Of a DNA stretch of 64,000 bases, positions 44,748-58,238 are shown one piece after another. Every line of letters begins with the position of its first letter. Positions within the stretch are counted from its first letter, which is position 1. The DNA comes from Chlorella sorokiniana. Its lineage: Eukaryota > Chlorophyta > Trebouxiophyceae > Chlorellales > Chlorellaceae. The stretch lies in NCBI GenBank assembly GCA_025917655.1, contig CP084611.1:4340001-4404000 (forward strand), written 5' to 3'. The notes below the pieces were generated by a model, which was given only the letters and a program-made list of their open reading frames with translations, was not told where the DNA came from and searched no databases. The position numbers were made by a program, and so were the translations under genes.

Positions 44748-47329
44748 TCATGTGGCGCACAAGTGGAGGGCCGTACATTGACAAACTCGACCACTGTCAC
44801 CCCCAGTCGAGGCGTCGCTGGTTGGCGGCAGGGCCATCGCTGTCTCCAGGGGTTTCACCGCCCCCAGCAGGCGCAGGTCGGCATCGAAAAATGGCGTAGC
44901 TGCGCGACGCACCGTGGGTGCCGTGTGAAGTACTGTGAGGTGTTGCAGTACTGCTCTTTGGCAGCCAGAGTGACGTACCGCTTGCCGTCATTCACAAACT
45001 CCTCGTACTGCTGACTGCCCGCCTGGCACCCTCGTGCTACATTGAACTTGGCCGCTTCGTCTGCTGGCGGCGGCACCAGCCGGGGTAGGCCTGAACCGGG
45101 GTGCACATGGGGCGAAGGAAGAGCAGCAGGCACCCGGTCAAGGCAGGTGGGGGTGGTGGGGGTGGGTGTTGAGGAGGGGGCTGCATGCAGCTGTGCTGCA
45201 TGGATGCCTCTCAGCAGCAGCCACAACACGAGCAAATTTGCTTGCAGAGAGCAGAGCAGGAGGTGCAGGGTCTGGGGTCCTCACGCCCTGCACCGCCAGC
45301 ACTCCTTATCGCCCCCCGCGCCCCCCTCAGCATGCTGTCGCCCGCCCACGTGGCCTCTCACCGCGCGGCCGCCGCCGATTGATCTCGTCAAACAGCGCGG
45401 GCATGTCGCCGTCGAGCGTCTCCGACCGAAAGACGTGGTCCACGGCCAGGCCGCCCTGCTGCGTGGTCATGCACCGCGCCTGGCTGTTGAGGTGCATGTA
45501 GGCAAAGCCCTGGGAGCGAGGCAGGGGTCCAGCAGCACAGGTCAGCCTTGGCAGGGTTTGACAGGTGCCTGGCGGAAGCGTTTCTGACCCACCTCGCCCA
45601 TCACGCAGCAGTCAGGGCGGCGGCGGCAGGCCAGGCCCAGAGAGGGCGGGAAGGCGCAGAAGCCTTCCCAGGAGGCCTGGGGGGTGCCGGGGTGGTGATG
45701 GGCTGGCGTGAGAGGGGGGGGAAGGTGGAGGCAGAGGCAAAACATGTGTTTCAATGCATGGGGTGGGTGTAAGGGGGCGCGGGGGCGGGGCGGGATGTTG
45801 GGGTGCCTGGAGTGTGTGCGGCCATGGGGCCTTGCCTGAGATATAGGTGGCGGGCAAGCACGTCAGCAGCTGTTGGAGTAGAAAGACACCGCACCACGAG
45901 CCCGACCCATCCGCCCTCCACACAATGGGCAGCTCACCAACTCGTCGCAGCCGGGCTTAGGCAGCAGCTTACGCGCCAGGAACTTGTACTGGCTCACGGC
46001 CCTTGCCCAGGGGTTGCGCGTGGCGGTGAACACCCAGTAGGAGCGCCACAGGCGGGCGGCCTCGTCCTCCGGGGTGGCAGCATCCAGGAGCTCCATGCAG
46101 GAGTCTGGTGGTGGGGGTGGGTGGGTGGGTGGGTGGCGGTTGGGGGGTGGGGGCACGGGCGCAGGCGGGGGCGCGGGCGCGGGGCGTAAGGCCACGGCTT
46201 GTCGTCTGTCGAGCAGCGTCAGGTGCGCCGAGGTGGAGAGGCCTGTGTCCCCAGCCGTGTTGAGATGAGCACACACCCTGACCCAAAGCATCCTGGCAGC
46301 TGCTTGCTCATGTGAGCGGCGCACCCCTGCCGCTGGCAAGCTTGGGCCCGCAGAGCCCGAACCAGTTGAGGACGGAGGTGGAGGCGGCCTTAGCGTGGCG
46401 CAGGTAGACAAATTGGTAGGCGTGATTCACCCACACCTGTACAGTGCGATACCGCGGCAAGGCATCCTCAGCACAGCTGTGAGCCACGCGCACCCGACAC
46501 GGCCGAGCCGATGCAGCCTCTGAGAGTCTGTGGGGCATTGACGGCTGGACAACCTGCCTCGGCTGACCAGCCAGCAGCTGCCTACCTGGCACTTTGGAAA
46601 GACGAGGGGCGGGGGCGGGGGTAGCACGTCGTGCGGCAGCGGCGCCTCAGGCGGGTGCTGTTGCTCCCACATGGCTAGGTATCTCCAGTACTGAGCATGC
46701 CGCTGCATGGCATGCGGCTTCAGCCAGGCAGCCGGGTTCAGTGGCCCTGTCTTGAGAACGGGCCCGTACAGCATCGAGGGGGCGCTGTACAGCTCATCCT
46801 CCGCTGGTGCACGCCCGGCACCGCCGCCACGTCCTGCGGTGCTGCCACGTGCTCCCATGCTGCCGTGCGCTTGGGTGCCATTGCTGCTGCTCTTGCTGCC
46901 GCTTCTGCTCCTTGCGTGCCCCACCCCTCCCAAGCCGCTGTCTGACTGTGCATAGGCAACGCTGTCGCTCATGTCTCCTACAATGCTGCCTGCTGTTGAA
47001 GTATATGCAGTTGTTCCAGTTGCCTGCAGACAAGACCACGATGTGGGCGACCATCCCTTTGTCTTCCGGCACAAACCGGGGGTGCCTAGCCGCATGCTCA
47101 CCTTCCTGGTTCCAAGAAGCTCTCCAGGGAGGACGAACAGCCATAGAGCTGTTACAGCGACTACCGCATAAGTCAGCGGCTGGATGCGGTGCCCCTGCGA
47201 CTTGTGAACTCCTGCAATCGATGCGGCGGTGACATCGACGCCAACAACGTCAACCCAGCAGTGGATCACTTGAGCGCAATCAACGCACTTGATTGCTGTT
47301 GTCACATCTATCAGAGCCCACAAATTCAA
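44748..47329 (-). CDS. Type II membrane sulfotransferase (Sulfotransfer_2-like)
   Basis: The protein is a predicted Golgi enzyme transferring sulfate from PAPS to a glycan. The N-terminal exon (start taken at 47329, uncertain) has one membrane helix, LTYAVVAVTALWLFVLPGELLG, followed by a Ser/Gly-rich stem (HARSRSGSKSSSNGTQ), the standard type II layout. The catalytic domain begins AYQFVYLRHAKAASTSVLNWF (46370-46440), the 5'-phosphosulfate loop. SYWVFTATRNPWARAVSQYKFL (45985-46050) supplies the 3'-phosphate site, with the usual arginine, asparagine-proline and serine. Further exons carry FPPSLGLACRRRPDCCVMGE, AYMHLNSQARCMTTQQGGLAVDHVF (with DHVFRSETLDGDM) and CNTSQYFTRHPRCVAQLRHF. There the five-A run 44887-44891 appears one base short. 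Allowing for it, the frame continues FDADLRLLGAVKPLETAM and stops at 44748; as written it stops at 44855. Confidence 0.82.
46113..46137 (+). repeat. (GGGT)n microsatellite
   Basis: Short tetranucleotide run in an intron of the sulfotransferase gene. Similar runs occur in introns at about 36652-36672 and 23400-23435. Confidence 0.8.
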
Positions 47330-47864
47330 AAGAGCGTACCCCTGCGCCTCCTACCTGCGCTCATGGTTTCTCGCGCAAAGTGGGGTGCACTTAAGCTCCC
47401 AGCCCCGGCAGCCCCAATCCATACGCGAAGCGTAATCCGGCGGTAAGAGTTGGGTGAAACGCGGGCATGCGTAGCGCGATTCTGATCGCCAACCGCGCTA
47501 GTGACAGGCAGGACAGGTACCGCCGCCTGAATCCCGTGAATTCCTTCCATTGTCCATTCGCACCCTTCACTCTGCCGGAAAAGGTACAGAGAACTTCTTT
47601 CTCTCCATCTGAACACCATTTTCAGTGACAGCGGACCATTAAAGGTGCCGCACGCACCACAGAGCTGTGCGGCTGAGCACCTTCACCAGGTAAGCGACAT
47701 TACACATGTACGCTTGCACCCTAGTGCTGGCGTATCGCGAACAGCGAAGGGTAGCATACTAAACGGCTGTCATAGCGGGGTTGACTAGTATTTTAATGAC
47801 AGCCGTCAGCATGCTGCATCGCAGTAGCGGAGCGGCGGCGTCATGCAGCCGCCTGACAGTTGAA
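47330..47864. other. Intergenic: QCR9 3' flank and sulfotransferase 5' region
   Basis: No gene is supported. A minus-strand TGTAA near 47704-47708, about 160 bases past the QCR9 stop, is a candidate polyadenylation signal. Confidence 0.45.
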
Positions 47865-48472
47865 TCACTGCTTCTCCTCCAAGCCCATGTGCTTGAATAG
47901 CTTCTGCAGCATTTGGGCAGCAATATCACCTGAGCGGCAAGCCTTGACTTGCATATCGCACAGAAAGCTGAAAGCAGCAGGCGGGATGCATCATGGTGCC
48001 AATCCCGCGCACCCCCTGGTTGTTTGACTCCCACAAGCTATCGCCAACGGCATGCACAGCCTGCACAAGTCAGAGGGCTGAAACTTGAGAAAAGAACCTG
48101 ATGATCACTGTCAGGCTGCATGTACTGCCGGTCACAAAGTGCTGCCAGGCACGCCATTGCGCTTGCACGACTGACCTTCTCGCCGAAGAATGCGCCCGCA
48201 ATAATAGTAGCCACGTAGATGCTATTCCGGCGCACAAACGTCTGCAAGCCATTCCCCGTGCCAGGAGCAGAAGGGGCCCCAAGGCGGTGGTGAGGGTGGT
48301 GCGCAACAGGACAACAAGGCGCTGCTACAAGAGCGTGACTTGCGCGGTCCCCGGTCGCTTCTGTCAGCTACGCACAAAGTCAGAAAGTGCAGCAGGGCCT
48401 CAAAGGCAGTCCAGCGAGCGACCAGGAGAGGGGCGTTCAGCTCACGTTGTAAAAGGTTTCAGCCAGTCCCAT
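47865..48472 (-). CDS. QCR9: QCR9, small subunit of mitochondrial complex III
   Basis: QCR9 is a single-helix subunit of the ubiquinol-cytochrome c reductase in the inner mitochondrial membrane. The gene has four very small exons with consistent phase-0 borders: 48472-48446 (MGLAETFYN), 48241-48176 (TFVRRNSIYVATIIAGAFFGEK), 48060-48013 (AVHAVGDSLWESNNQG) and 47903-47865 (KLFKHMGLEEKQ and stop). Together they code 59 residues. The pattern, a short amphipathic start, basic VRRNS, one membrane helix ending in GAFFGEK, then LWESNNQGK, matches plant QCR9 (RRNSVYV, GAFLGER, LWEANNVGK). All donors are GT and all acceptors AG. No exon alone reaches 25 residues, so ORF-based gene calling would miss it. 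Like other QCR9 proteins it has no cleavable presequence. Confidence 0.9.
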
Positions 48473-48793
48473 TTTGTCTTATGAATGATCCGCCCTTGCG
48501 CTTCTCGCCGCGATAACTGTTGGGTTAGCCCCCAGCTGCACAAAGGCAGCCTTCTCAGGCCGAATGTAAGGAGTGATATGGGATCAGGCTGATGGACGTC
48601 GAGGGCGATCACAGAGGGGAGAAGAGCGAGCACAGCGCTTGAAGGCAGCGCCTGGCTGTACGTGGCTGTGAGCAGTACGTGCTGGAGAGGGCCTTGCCAG
48701 GGGGCCCAAGGCCAAATCACGCTGCACATTACCGTGATCTGGGTTCGAAACAGCTTTTCAGGCGTAGTGAGAAGTTCTCCTGGCCTCCCTTCT
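48473..48793. promoter_or_regulatory. Divergent promoter region, QCR9 / NAD(P)-binding protein
   Basis: About 320 bases separate the two start codons. No specific element was recognised. Confidence 0.4.
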
Positions 48794-50034
48794 ATGCCGA
48801 GCAGTTTTGTTTGGGCTGCCCAGCCCTGTTTCAGCTCTGCTCCCCGCAGAACGTTTAGTAATGCGGCGCCCGACAGATCTAAGGTTGCCATCGCGGCAGG
48901 CACTGGCCGAGTGCCTCTTCTTGCAGCCACCGACGCCGCCTCCTTAAGAAGGAGGCGCACGGTGCTGGCAGCCAACGGTGGCAACAACAGCGGCGGAGGC
49001 AGCTTCGGTGACGAGCTCTTGGACTTCATGTGTACGTGCTTGCTGCGCCGCACGACCCATCGCTGCACCGCCTCCTGCGTGCTCAGCCGCGTAGCTTCAG
49101 TTGCCGCTATGCCTACGCTCCCGGCTGCACGCGTCCACTGCCCGCCGACACTGCGCAGATGCGGGCAAGAAGCTGCGCAAGTGGTACGGCGCGGAGGGAC
49201 AGGTGTTGCCGCGGGACGGGAGGCCGGGGCCGGAGGAGCCCGAGGAGGAGCCCGAGGAGGAGGAGGCGGTACGCGAGTACGTGGCGGTGCTGGATGCCGA
49301 CAGCAGCCCCATGGCCGAGCAGGTGGTGCTGCAACTCATTCTCGGCCGCGCCAAGATCCGGGCGCTGGTCAAGGACGTGGCGGCCGCCAAGGCCGGCCGG
49401 CCCCTACCTCGAAGCCGTGCCCGGCGACAGCAGCGACGCCGCCGCCGTGCGCCGCCTGCTGCGCGGGCGCCAAGGCCGCCGTGTGCTGCGGCCGCTGGGG
49501 GCGCGCTGCTGCCCGCGGCGGCGGCCACGCGGCTGCCCCACGTCGTGCTGCTGTCCAGCGCTGGTGCACCGCAGAAGGGCTTTGCCCTGTTTGCCAGCGA
49601 GGAGCAGCGGGCGCTGGGGGACGCGTCGCGCGAGCAGCAGCTGGCCGCCAGCGGCCTGCCGCACACCATCGTGCAGGTCGGCAGCCTGGCAGACAGGCCG
49701 GGCGGCGCCAGTAGCCTGCGCCTCACAGGTGGGGTGGCAGCGGGGTCTGTGCGTGTGGCGTTTGGGCCCCGCCTGCGGCAATGGGGTGGACCCCCAAGCT
49801 CACCCTCCACCCTCGCTTTTACCCGCCGTTTGCAACCCACCTGCAGCTGACGGGCAGGTGCGTGGCGAGGTCAGCCGGGAAGATACGGCCAAGGCGCTGG
49901 CAGAGGCCGCGGAGCGCGACCCAGCCGCCGGCTCTCTGGTGCTGCAGCTGGCGGCGGCGGGTGCCGGCCAGCCGCCAGAGGACTGGCAGGCAGCCTTTGC
50001 CGAGCTGCCGCAGGCCTCCTCCTCCTCGGCGTGA
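48794..50034 (+). CDS. Putative plastid NAD(P)-binding (atypical SDR-like) protein
   Basis: The start at 48794 (MPSSFVWAAQPCFSSAPRRTF) opens a Ser/Arg/Ala-rich plastid-type leader ending near RRRRTVLAANGG. Exon 1 ends at a GT donor in LLDFM; exon 2 begins after a CAG near 49156 with AGKKLRKWYGAEGQVLP and an acidic patch. EYVAVLDADSSPMAEQVVLQLI (about 49274) and AKIRALVKD look like the first strand and helix of a Rossmann fold, though the usual GxxGxxG is replaced. PHVVLLSSAG (49533) and LAASGLPHTIVQVGSL (49640) match the SSxG and LxxSGLxxTIxRxG features of atypical short-chain dehydrogenases. The last exon ends EDWQAAFAELPQASSSSA at 50034. Between about 49390 and 49510 the frame changes three times. 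It may be damaged sequence or a decaying gene. Function beyond nucleotide binding cannot be given. Confidence 0.65.
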
Positions 50035-50777
50035 CAGCCTCCTTGCCCCTTGTCACTGTTCCCTTGACCAGCAACTGTTGCAGCAGCAGCCTGCTGCCAC
50101 TTCGCACCTGAACCGCCGACAGCTGAGGCCCCTTGCCCACCGCTCCATTGTCACCGAGTTGTACTATCAGGCACAATTCGTCTAGCCGAGCCACCTTTGC
50201 AAGCATTGCAACAGCCCAATTGCAGGCAGCCAGATTGGGTGCGTGGGGCAGGGAAGGGGCGGCGCCGCCGCCATGACACCGCCGCGTGCAGCTCCTGCAG
50301 CTGATGGGTCAGGGTGCGATGGTGGCGCCATTGGTCAGCAGCTGGTCCGCTGCCAGGCCCTCTATTTTGGCCACCCGCCGCTGTCCAGGCGCCTCCATCT
50401 GGCCCTGCCCGCCACCCGCCTCCGTCGCTGCCGCCCACTCCTGCGCCGCAAGCCCGCAAAGGCAGCGGCAAAGCGGCATAAGGGGATCTCAAACACATAT
50501 GTAGGTTTTGTTTTTATTGAAACAGTGCCGAATGAGCGCAACGACATGCCGGGCGTATGGAAAAAGGCAGGGTTCACAAAGAGGGTTCTTCAAGGGAGGC
50601 CTTTCCGCCTGCAGGAGAATTGTGATGGTTGCCACTCGGCCTTTATTGGGCTGCTGACGGCCTAGCGCTTCCTAGTCCCGCCTAGTCCCGCAATGGCACC
50701 ACGCTTGAGGTGAGCACTGCTTGCTTGCACGGGAGGGTAAGCTTGACGCCTTATTGCTGTGCATCTTGTAGCTTAAA
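50035..50777. other. Intergenic stretch without a supported gene
   Basis: An open frame (50243-50665) ends here, but its composition is irregular and it matches nothing. A short direct repeat TAGTCCCGCC/TAGTCCCGC lies at about 50673-50692. Confidence 0.45.
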
Positions 50778-53428
50778 ATGGCTGGAATCGAACATACTGC
50801 CTGCCGGCGGAGCCTGCCGCACAGCAAACAGTGCCTCTGTCCGCCCGCTTGCTCTCCGCCTGCGCACGCCGAAGGCACGTCCTTCCATCTATGTTGTGTT
50901 TCCAGGGCCATCTTCCTTCTTTTCCTGTTAGCGTGTGTGTTGAGGCTGGCGTTTGGCAGCAGCAGCAGCAGCAGCGGAGGGGCTGAGGGACGCGCCAAGC
51001 ACATCCGCCGTGTCTCCCTCCTCTTTGCCTGCCACCTGGATGTTGGTGAGGATTGGTGAGGCTGGCTCAGCCAGCCCTCCCGCCTTCCTGGCCGATCAAG
51101 ACTGATCGCTGCTGTCGCTGTCGCCAGCTGGGACGGTTTTCCGGCGGCACTGCCTGCCGGCCGCCGGCCATCCTTCCAGTGACCAAACCAACCATGCTGC
51201 CGTACCTGCAGGCTTCCACGCTGGCGGCCCCGAGCCAGGCTATGATAACACCGTCATCTCGCGGTACTTCAATGAGTACTTTCCAGCCGCCGCCGCCTTG
51301 GGCCAGCAGCTGCGCAGCCGCGGCGGCCCCGAGCGCCTCGCCTTCCTGACCCACTCCTGGCTGGTCAACCTGTTCCTGGAGTGCCCCGCCCGCATCGGCA
51401 TCGCCTGCCCCAACGCCACCACGGTGGCGCAGTTCGAGGCGGCCGTGAGGGCGGGGGACATCGTGTGGCACGCCACGCCCCACAACGCCCACGTGAGCCG
51501 AGCTGCGGCGGGGCCGGCTCGTTGCCGCGCGCTGGCGGGCACCCCACTCCGCTGCAAAGCTTGATTCGCCAGCTGCTGGCCGTCCTTGATTGAGGGCTGA
51601 GACCGCGCCTTCCTGCGTCATGTTTTCACCCCTCCGCCCTGCTTGTTCCGTGTCGGCGCAGGTTGAGCTGTATGACGAGGAGCTGTTGCGGGTGGGCACC
51701 CGCGCCGCCGCCGCCCCATGCCGCTGCACCATGCCCCCAAACCCGTGCTCCCTTCACAGGCCCTGCCTGCTCAGGAGCCAACCAGGCCGTGGCTGCCTGG
51801 TTGCTGGTCGACGGGCAGGCCTGCGCCAGCCAGCCTCCAGCGCTTGCCTCATGCGCGCTGTTGGGTGCCCCCGCCACCCCCGGCCGCGCAGTTTGGTGTG
51901 CGCATGACCCATGACCTGGACCGCGCCTTTGGGCTGCCCCCAAGATCACCATGAGCCACAGGGACGTGCCGGGGCTGACGCGGGCAGCAGTGCCCACCCT
52001 GGCCGACGAAGGCGTCAAGGCCATCTCGGGTGGGAGGCGGTTGGGGGTGGTTGCGCGGATGGAGTGTGCGCAGGGTTTATGGTGCGGAGCGGTGTCGGCA
52101 GGGTGCCGCCCGCAACAGCCGCAACGTTTGCATGAGGGCCCTCACCTCGCGCTGCCCGGCACCGCCCCTCGTGCAGCGGGCGTCAACGGCGGCTCCGCCC
52201 CGCCCGGCGTGCCCGAGAACCGGCCCTTTGTGTGGCGGGACGAGGCCAGCGGGCAGCAGGTGCTGGCCATGTGGCACCCCGGCGGCTACAGCGGCTTCCC
52301 AGTAGACAGCAGGGATGAGTGCGTGCAGGTGCGGCGCATTACGGCGGCCCAACCCCCTTACAACAGCGGCTGGGAGGAGATGGATGGGCTGCGGAAGAAA
52401 AGGGCCCTCCCTCCCCTGTCAGCTGCGGGAAGCAGCTGCAGCGTGGTGCTGTGGAAGCGCCGGCGGCGGCGCTCAGCCGCGCTGTGGTCCCAGCAGGTGT
52501 GCTGCTGCACCCATCCCAGCCCATCGCCCCCCCGATTTTCTTGTCCCCAGGTGGAGGGCCTGCACCACGCGCTGTGCCTGGCGTGGTCGGGCGACAACAC
52601 GGGGCCCCCAGCCTGCAGGAGGTGCTGGACATCCACGCTCGGGTGCGCGCCGCCTTCCCGCACGCCGCCGTCGTGGCTGCCGGCTTTGACGCGTTCGTGT
52701 CGGACCTGCTGGAAGCTGCGCCGAAGCTGGACCTGCCCGTGGTGACGTCCGAAATCGGCGACACGTGGATCCACGGCGCCGCCAGCGACCCCGGCAAGCT
52801 GTCGGAGTACCGCGCGTTGCTGCGCATGCGTGCCGCCAGCCGGGAGCGGTACGACGACGACGCCTTCCGCCGCTTCTCCCGCCTGCTGCTCAAGGTGCGG
52901 CGCTGAGCGGGGCCCTGGCGCACCGCCGCTGGCTGCCTGCGGCGGTGCCTCGGAGCGCGCCGTTGCCCCGACAGCCTTGCCGCCCATAGCAACAGCACGT
53001 GGCCACCTCTCCGCTGTGCAGCTGCCTGAGCACACGTTTGGGCTGGACACAAAGGAGCACCCGGGCGAGTGGGACAGCTGGACAAACGAGGGTGAGCACC
53101 TGGGAGCGCTGACCGTGCATTCAGCCAGCAGCACGGCGGTTTGGCCGCATCGACCGGCAGCGCCCGCTTTGCCCTGCTTTGCCTTGCCAGCGTTGCCTGG
53201 TGGGAGTGGATTGCCCCTTCTCTGGCTTGTCTGTGCGCAGACCTGCAGCGGAAGCTGGCCGACAGGAGCAGCGACAACAAGTTTTCCATCGCGGTGGGCA
53301 GCTGGGTGCGGCAGCGCGCCTACCCGCTCTGGGCGGTGCAGGAGCTGGGTGAGGGGGAGGAGGGGGGTGGGTGGTGTGTGTGTGTGTGGGGGCGGGCTGC
53401 ACGGGGCGGGAGATGTCTGTGTTGGTGG

Positions 53429-53465
<37 letters not shown>

Positions 53466-55315
53466 AGGGGAGCACGGCCAGCCAGGGGCTAGAGTTGCTT
53501 CCTTTGCCTGGTGAGCCATTCCAGCTTTCCAGCCAGTGTGCCTGCTCTGCAGGCGGCTGTGCCGCCGCACTTGCTTGACTGCCCGCACTGCCGCCCCTGC
53601 TTGCAGGCAACAGCCAAGCGGGGCTGCGTGCATGGGAGGTGCTGGCAGCCCTGCAGGGAGCCAAGGCGCCGCCGTCGCCCCACACCGACCGCAGCTTCCG
53701 CCGCTGCAGCCTGGCTGAGCCGCTCGTGTTTGATGCGCCCTTCTGGCGGCTGGAGCTCTCCAACATGACTGGTGCCATCGTGTCCCTGCGCTTCAAGCCC
53801 TCTGGAAGCAGCAGCCGCGGCGGCGGTGACCCAGGCAGCGGCACCTGCAGCAGCGGCAGTAACGGTGGCAGTGGCAGCGGCGGCAGCGGAGGCGGAGGCC
53901 TGTCCCCCTGGGCCCGCCTGCTGGCGGCGCTGCGCCTGCCCAGCGGCGTCACGCTGGCAGCTGGCGGCGGTGACAGCGGCAGCGGCCCGCTTGGCGACAG
54001 CTGGGCGTCCATTGATGCCCCGCTGGCCCTCCCCATCTACAGCACATATGCGGGTGTGTTCTGCGGCCCGCCGCCCCACCGCAGCCCTGCTGCAGCCCTC
54101 CATGCGGCACTGCCTCTTCAAGTCGGCCGGTGCTCTCCACCCCCTCCTCTGCTGCAGAGGAGGATTACGAGGCGATATGGAGCCACTACAGCTTCTTCCC
54201 GCGCGACAGGCTGGCAGACTGGTTCTACAAGGTGGGGTCACAGGCATGCCCGCCGACCAGCCTCCGCCGCGGCTCTCAACCATCAGTCACCCCGCCCAAG
54301 AAGCGCCCCCCCTTCCCTTTCATCCCTCCCCCTCCCGACCGCAGGACTTTGGCAAGCCCAACAGCACGGTCAAGGGTGGCGCGCGGCGGGCCGAGTACCT
54401 GCCACAGGCCCAGGAGGTGTGGTGGCGCCACGACGACGACGGCGGGCTGCACATCGCGGTGAAGGCGACGCTGGACGAGCACGCTGTGCGGCACGCTGGG
54501 CGCCACGCGCGCTGTGGACGGAGATCAGGTGTCCTGGCTGGGCTGGTGCCGCGCCGCGCGAGGGGCTGGAGCAGGAGGGAAAGCATCATGGCCGCAGCGG
54601 GGCTGCCCTGGATTGGTTTCTCTGTGGCGGGATGCTTCTGCCACGATTCCCACCCCTCCAACCCCAACCCACCCCCAACCCACCTCGACACCCCACACAC
54701 TGCAGGGCGCCGGCAGGCTCTCCCGGCTGGAGCTGGACCTCACCTGGCAGGACAAGACGCCCACGCGGCTGCCCGAGGCGTTCTGGCTGCGCTGGGCGCC
54801 GGCCGCCGCCGCCGTCAACGCCTCCTCCTGGCTGCTGCACAAGCTGGGGCGCCCGTGTCGCCGCTGGACGTGCTGCGCAACGGCAGCCACGGCCTGCACG
54901 CTGTGGGCGACGAGGGCGTCAGCGTGGACTCGGCCGACGGCGGGCGGCGCTTGTGGATCCGGTGGGCCCGCTTGCGGATCAGCAGGGTCGGCCTGCATGG
55001 TGCATGTCTGTGCAGCACTGGCTGCCGCCTTGTTGCCTTCCCCAACACAATGCTGAGCCCCGCAACGGCGCCGCCTGGTGACACCCTTGCTTGCGCTTCC
55101 CGACCACTCGCAGGTCGCTGGATGCGGCGGTGGTGAGCCCCGGGCGGCACTCCCCCTTCCCCCGCCTCTCCTCCCCGCCAGACCTACGCTATGGCGTGTC
55201 GCACTGCCTCACCAACAACATTTGGGGAACAAATTTCCCCATGTGGGTGCCCTACCAGAGCGGCGACGCCAACATGCGCTTCCGCTTCCTGCTGGACCTG
55301 GAGGAGGGGGGCTGA
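50778..55315 (+). CDS. Secreted GH38-like glycoside hydrolase-fold protein (DUF5054-like)
   Basis: The start at 50778 is tentative. A strongly hydrophobic segment (RAIFLLFLLACVLRLAFG, near 50910) acts as signal peptide or anchor. Then comes [13 protein letters not shown], the first strand with the H-x-D motif seen in GH38/57-type barrels. Following exons give FHAGGPEPGYDNTVISRYFNEYF, LAFLTHSWLVNLFLEC, GDIVWHATPHNAH (51457-51493), MTHDLDRAFGLPPK, SHRDVPGLTRAAVPTLADEG (51955), FVWRDEASGQQVLAMWHPGGY, SEIGDTWIHGAASDPGK (52746) and FGLDTKEHPGEWDSW (53035). The C-terminal half contains ELSNMTGAIVSLRFKPSG, a Gly/Ser-rich linker, a beta-rich domain and the tail LTNNIWGTNFPMWVPYQSG, stop 55313-55315. 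The set of blocks resembles DUF5054 proteins, which I know only as uncharacterised relatives of alpha-mannosidase folds. Substrate unknown; a secreted or vacuolar location is inferred. Confidence 0.72.
53431..53462 (+). repeat. (GT)n microsatellite
   Basis: Sixteen GT units in an intron of the GH38-like gene; a shorter GT run precedes it near 53374. Confidence 0.95.
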
Positions 55316-55639
55316 TGTAGGGGCGGGGTTGGCGGCCGCCTGACCCATGCGCCCCCGCTGCCTGGCCCCATCCCTTCCGCCGCGAAAGCACGCTTGGCAA
55401 GCTTGACAAAGCTGAGCCTTTTGCACCTCTGAAAAGGAACCAGGTCTCTGAACAAGCAGAATGGCTGCCATGAACGGACTGAAACAGCAGGGGGGCCCCT
55501 GGAATGCTAGCGTCAGGGGTGCGGGAATGAAAAGTTCTGGGCGTTGTTTGCTATTCGCATGCACTGCACATCAAGCCCAGGTGGGGCTGCAGGAGCTGAG
55601 GGCGGTGGAAGGTCCCGTTGAAGCGCTGTTCACAGGCGC
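55316..55639. other. Convergent intergenic stretch
   Basis: The stretch lies between the GH38-like stop (+) and the THI4 stop (-), and should hold both 3' UTRs. No further gene is seen. Confidence 0.5.

Positions 55640-58238
<2,599 letters not shown>

Noticed and set aside
50243-50665. 140-residue plus-strand open frame with a C-rich end (LQENCDGCHSAFIG)
   Set aside because: The CxxCH-like string suggested a cytochrome c heme motif, but there is no supporting fold, splice signal or conserved context, and the frame composition is unlike the neighbouring exons.
52339-53289. 316-residue minus-strand open frame opposite the GH38-like gene
   Set aside because: It is a shadow of conserved + strand exons with no recognisable domain.
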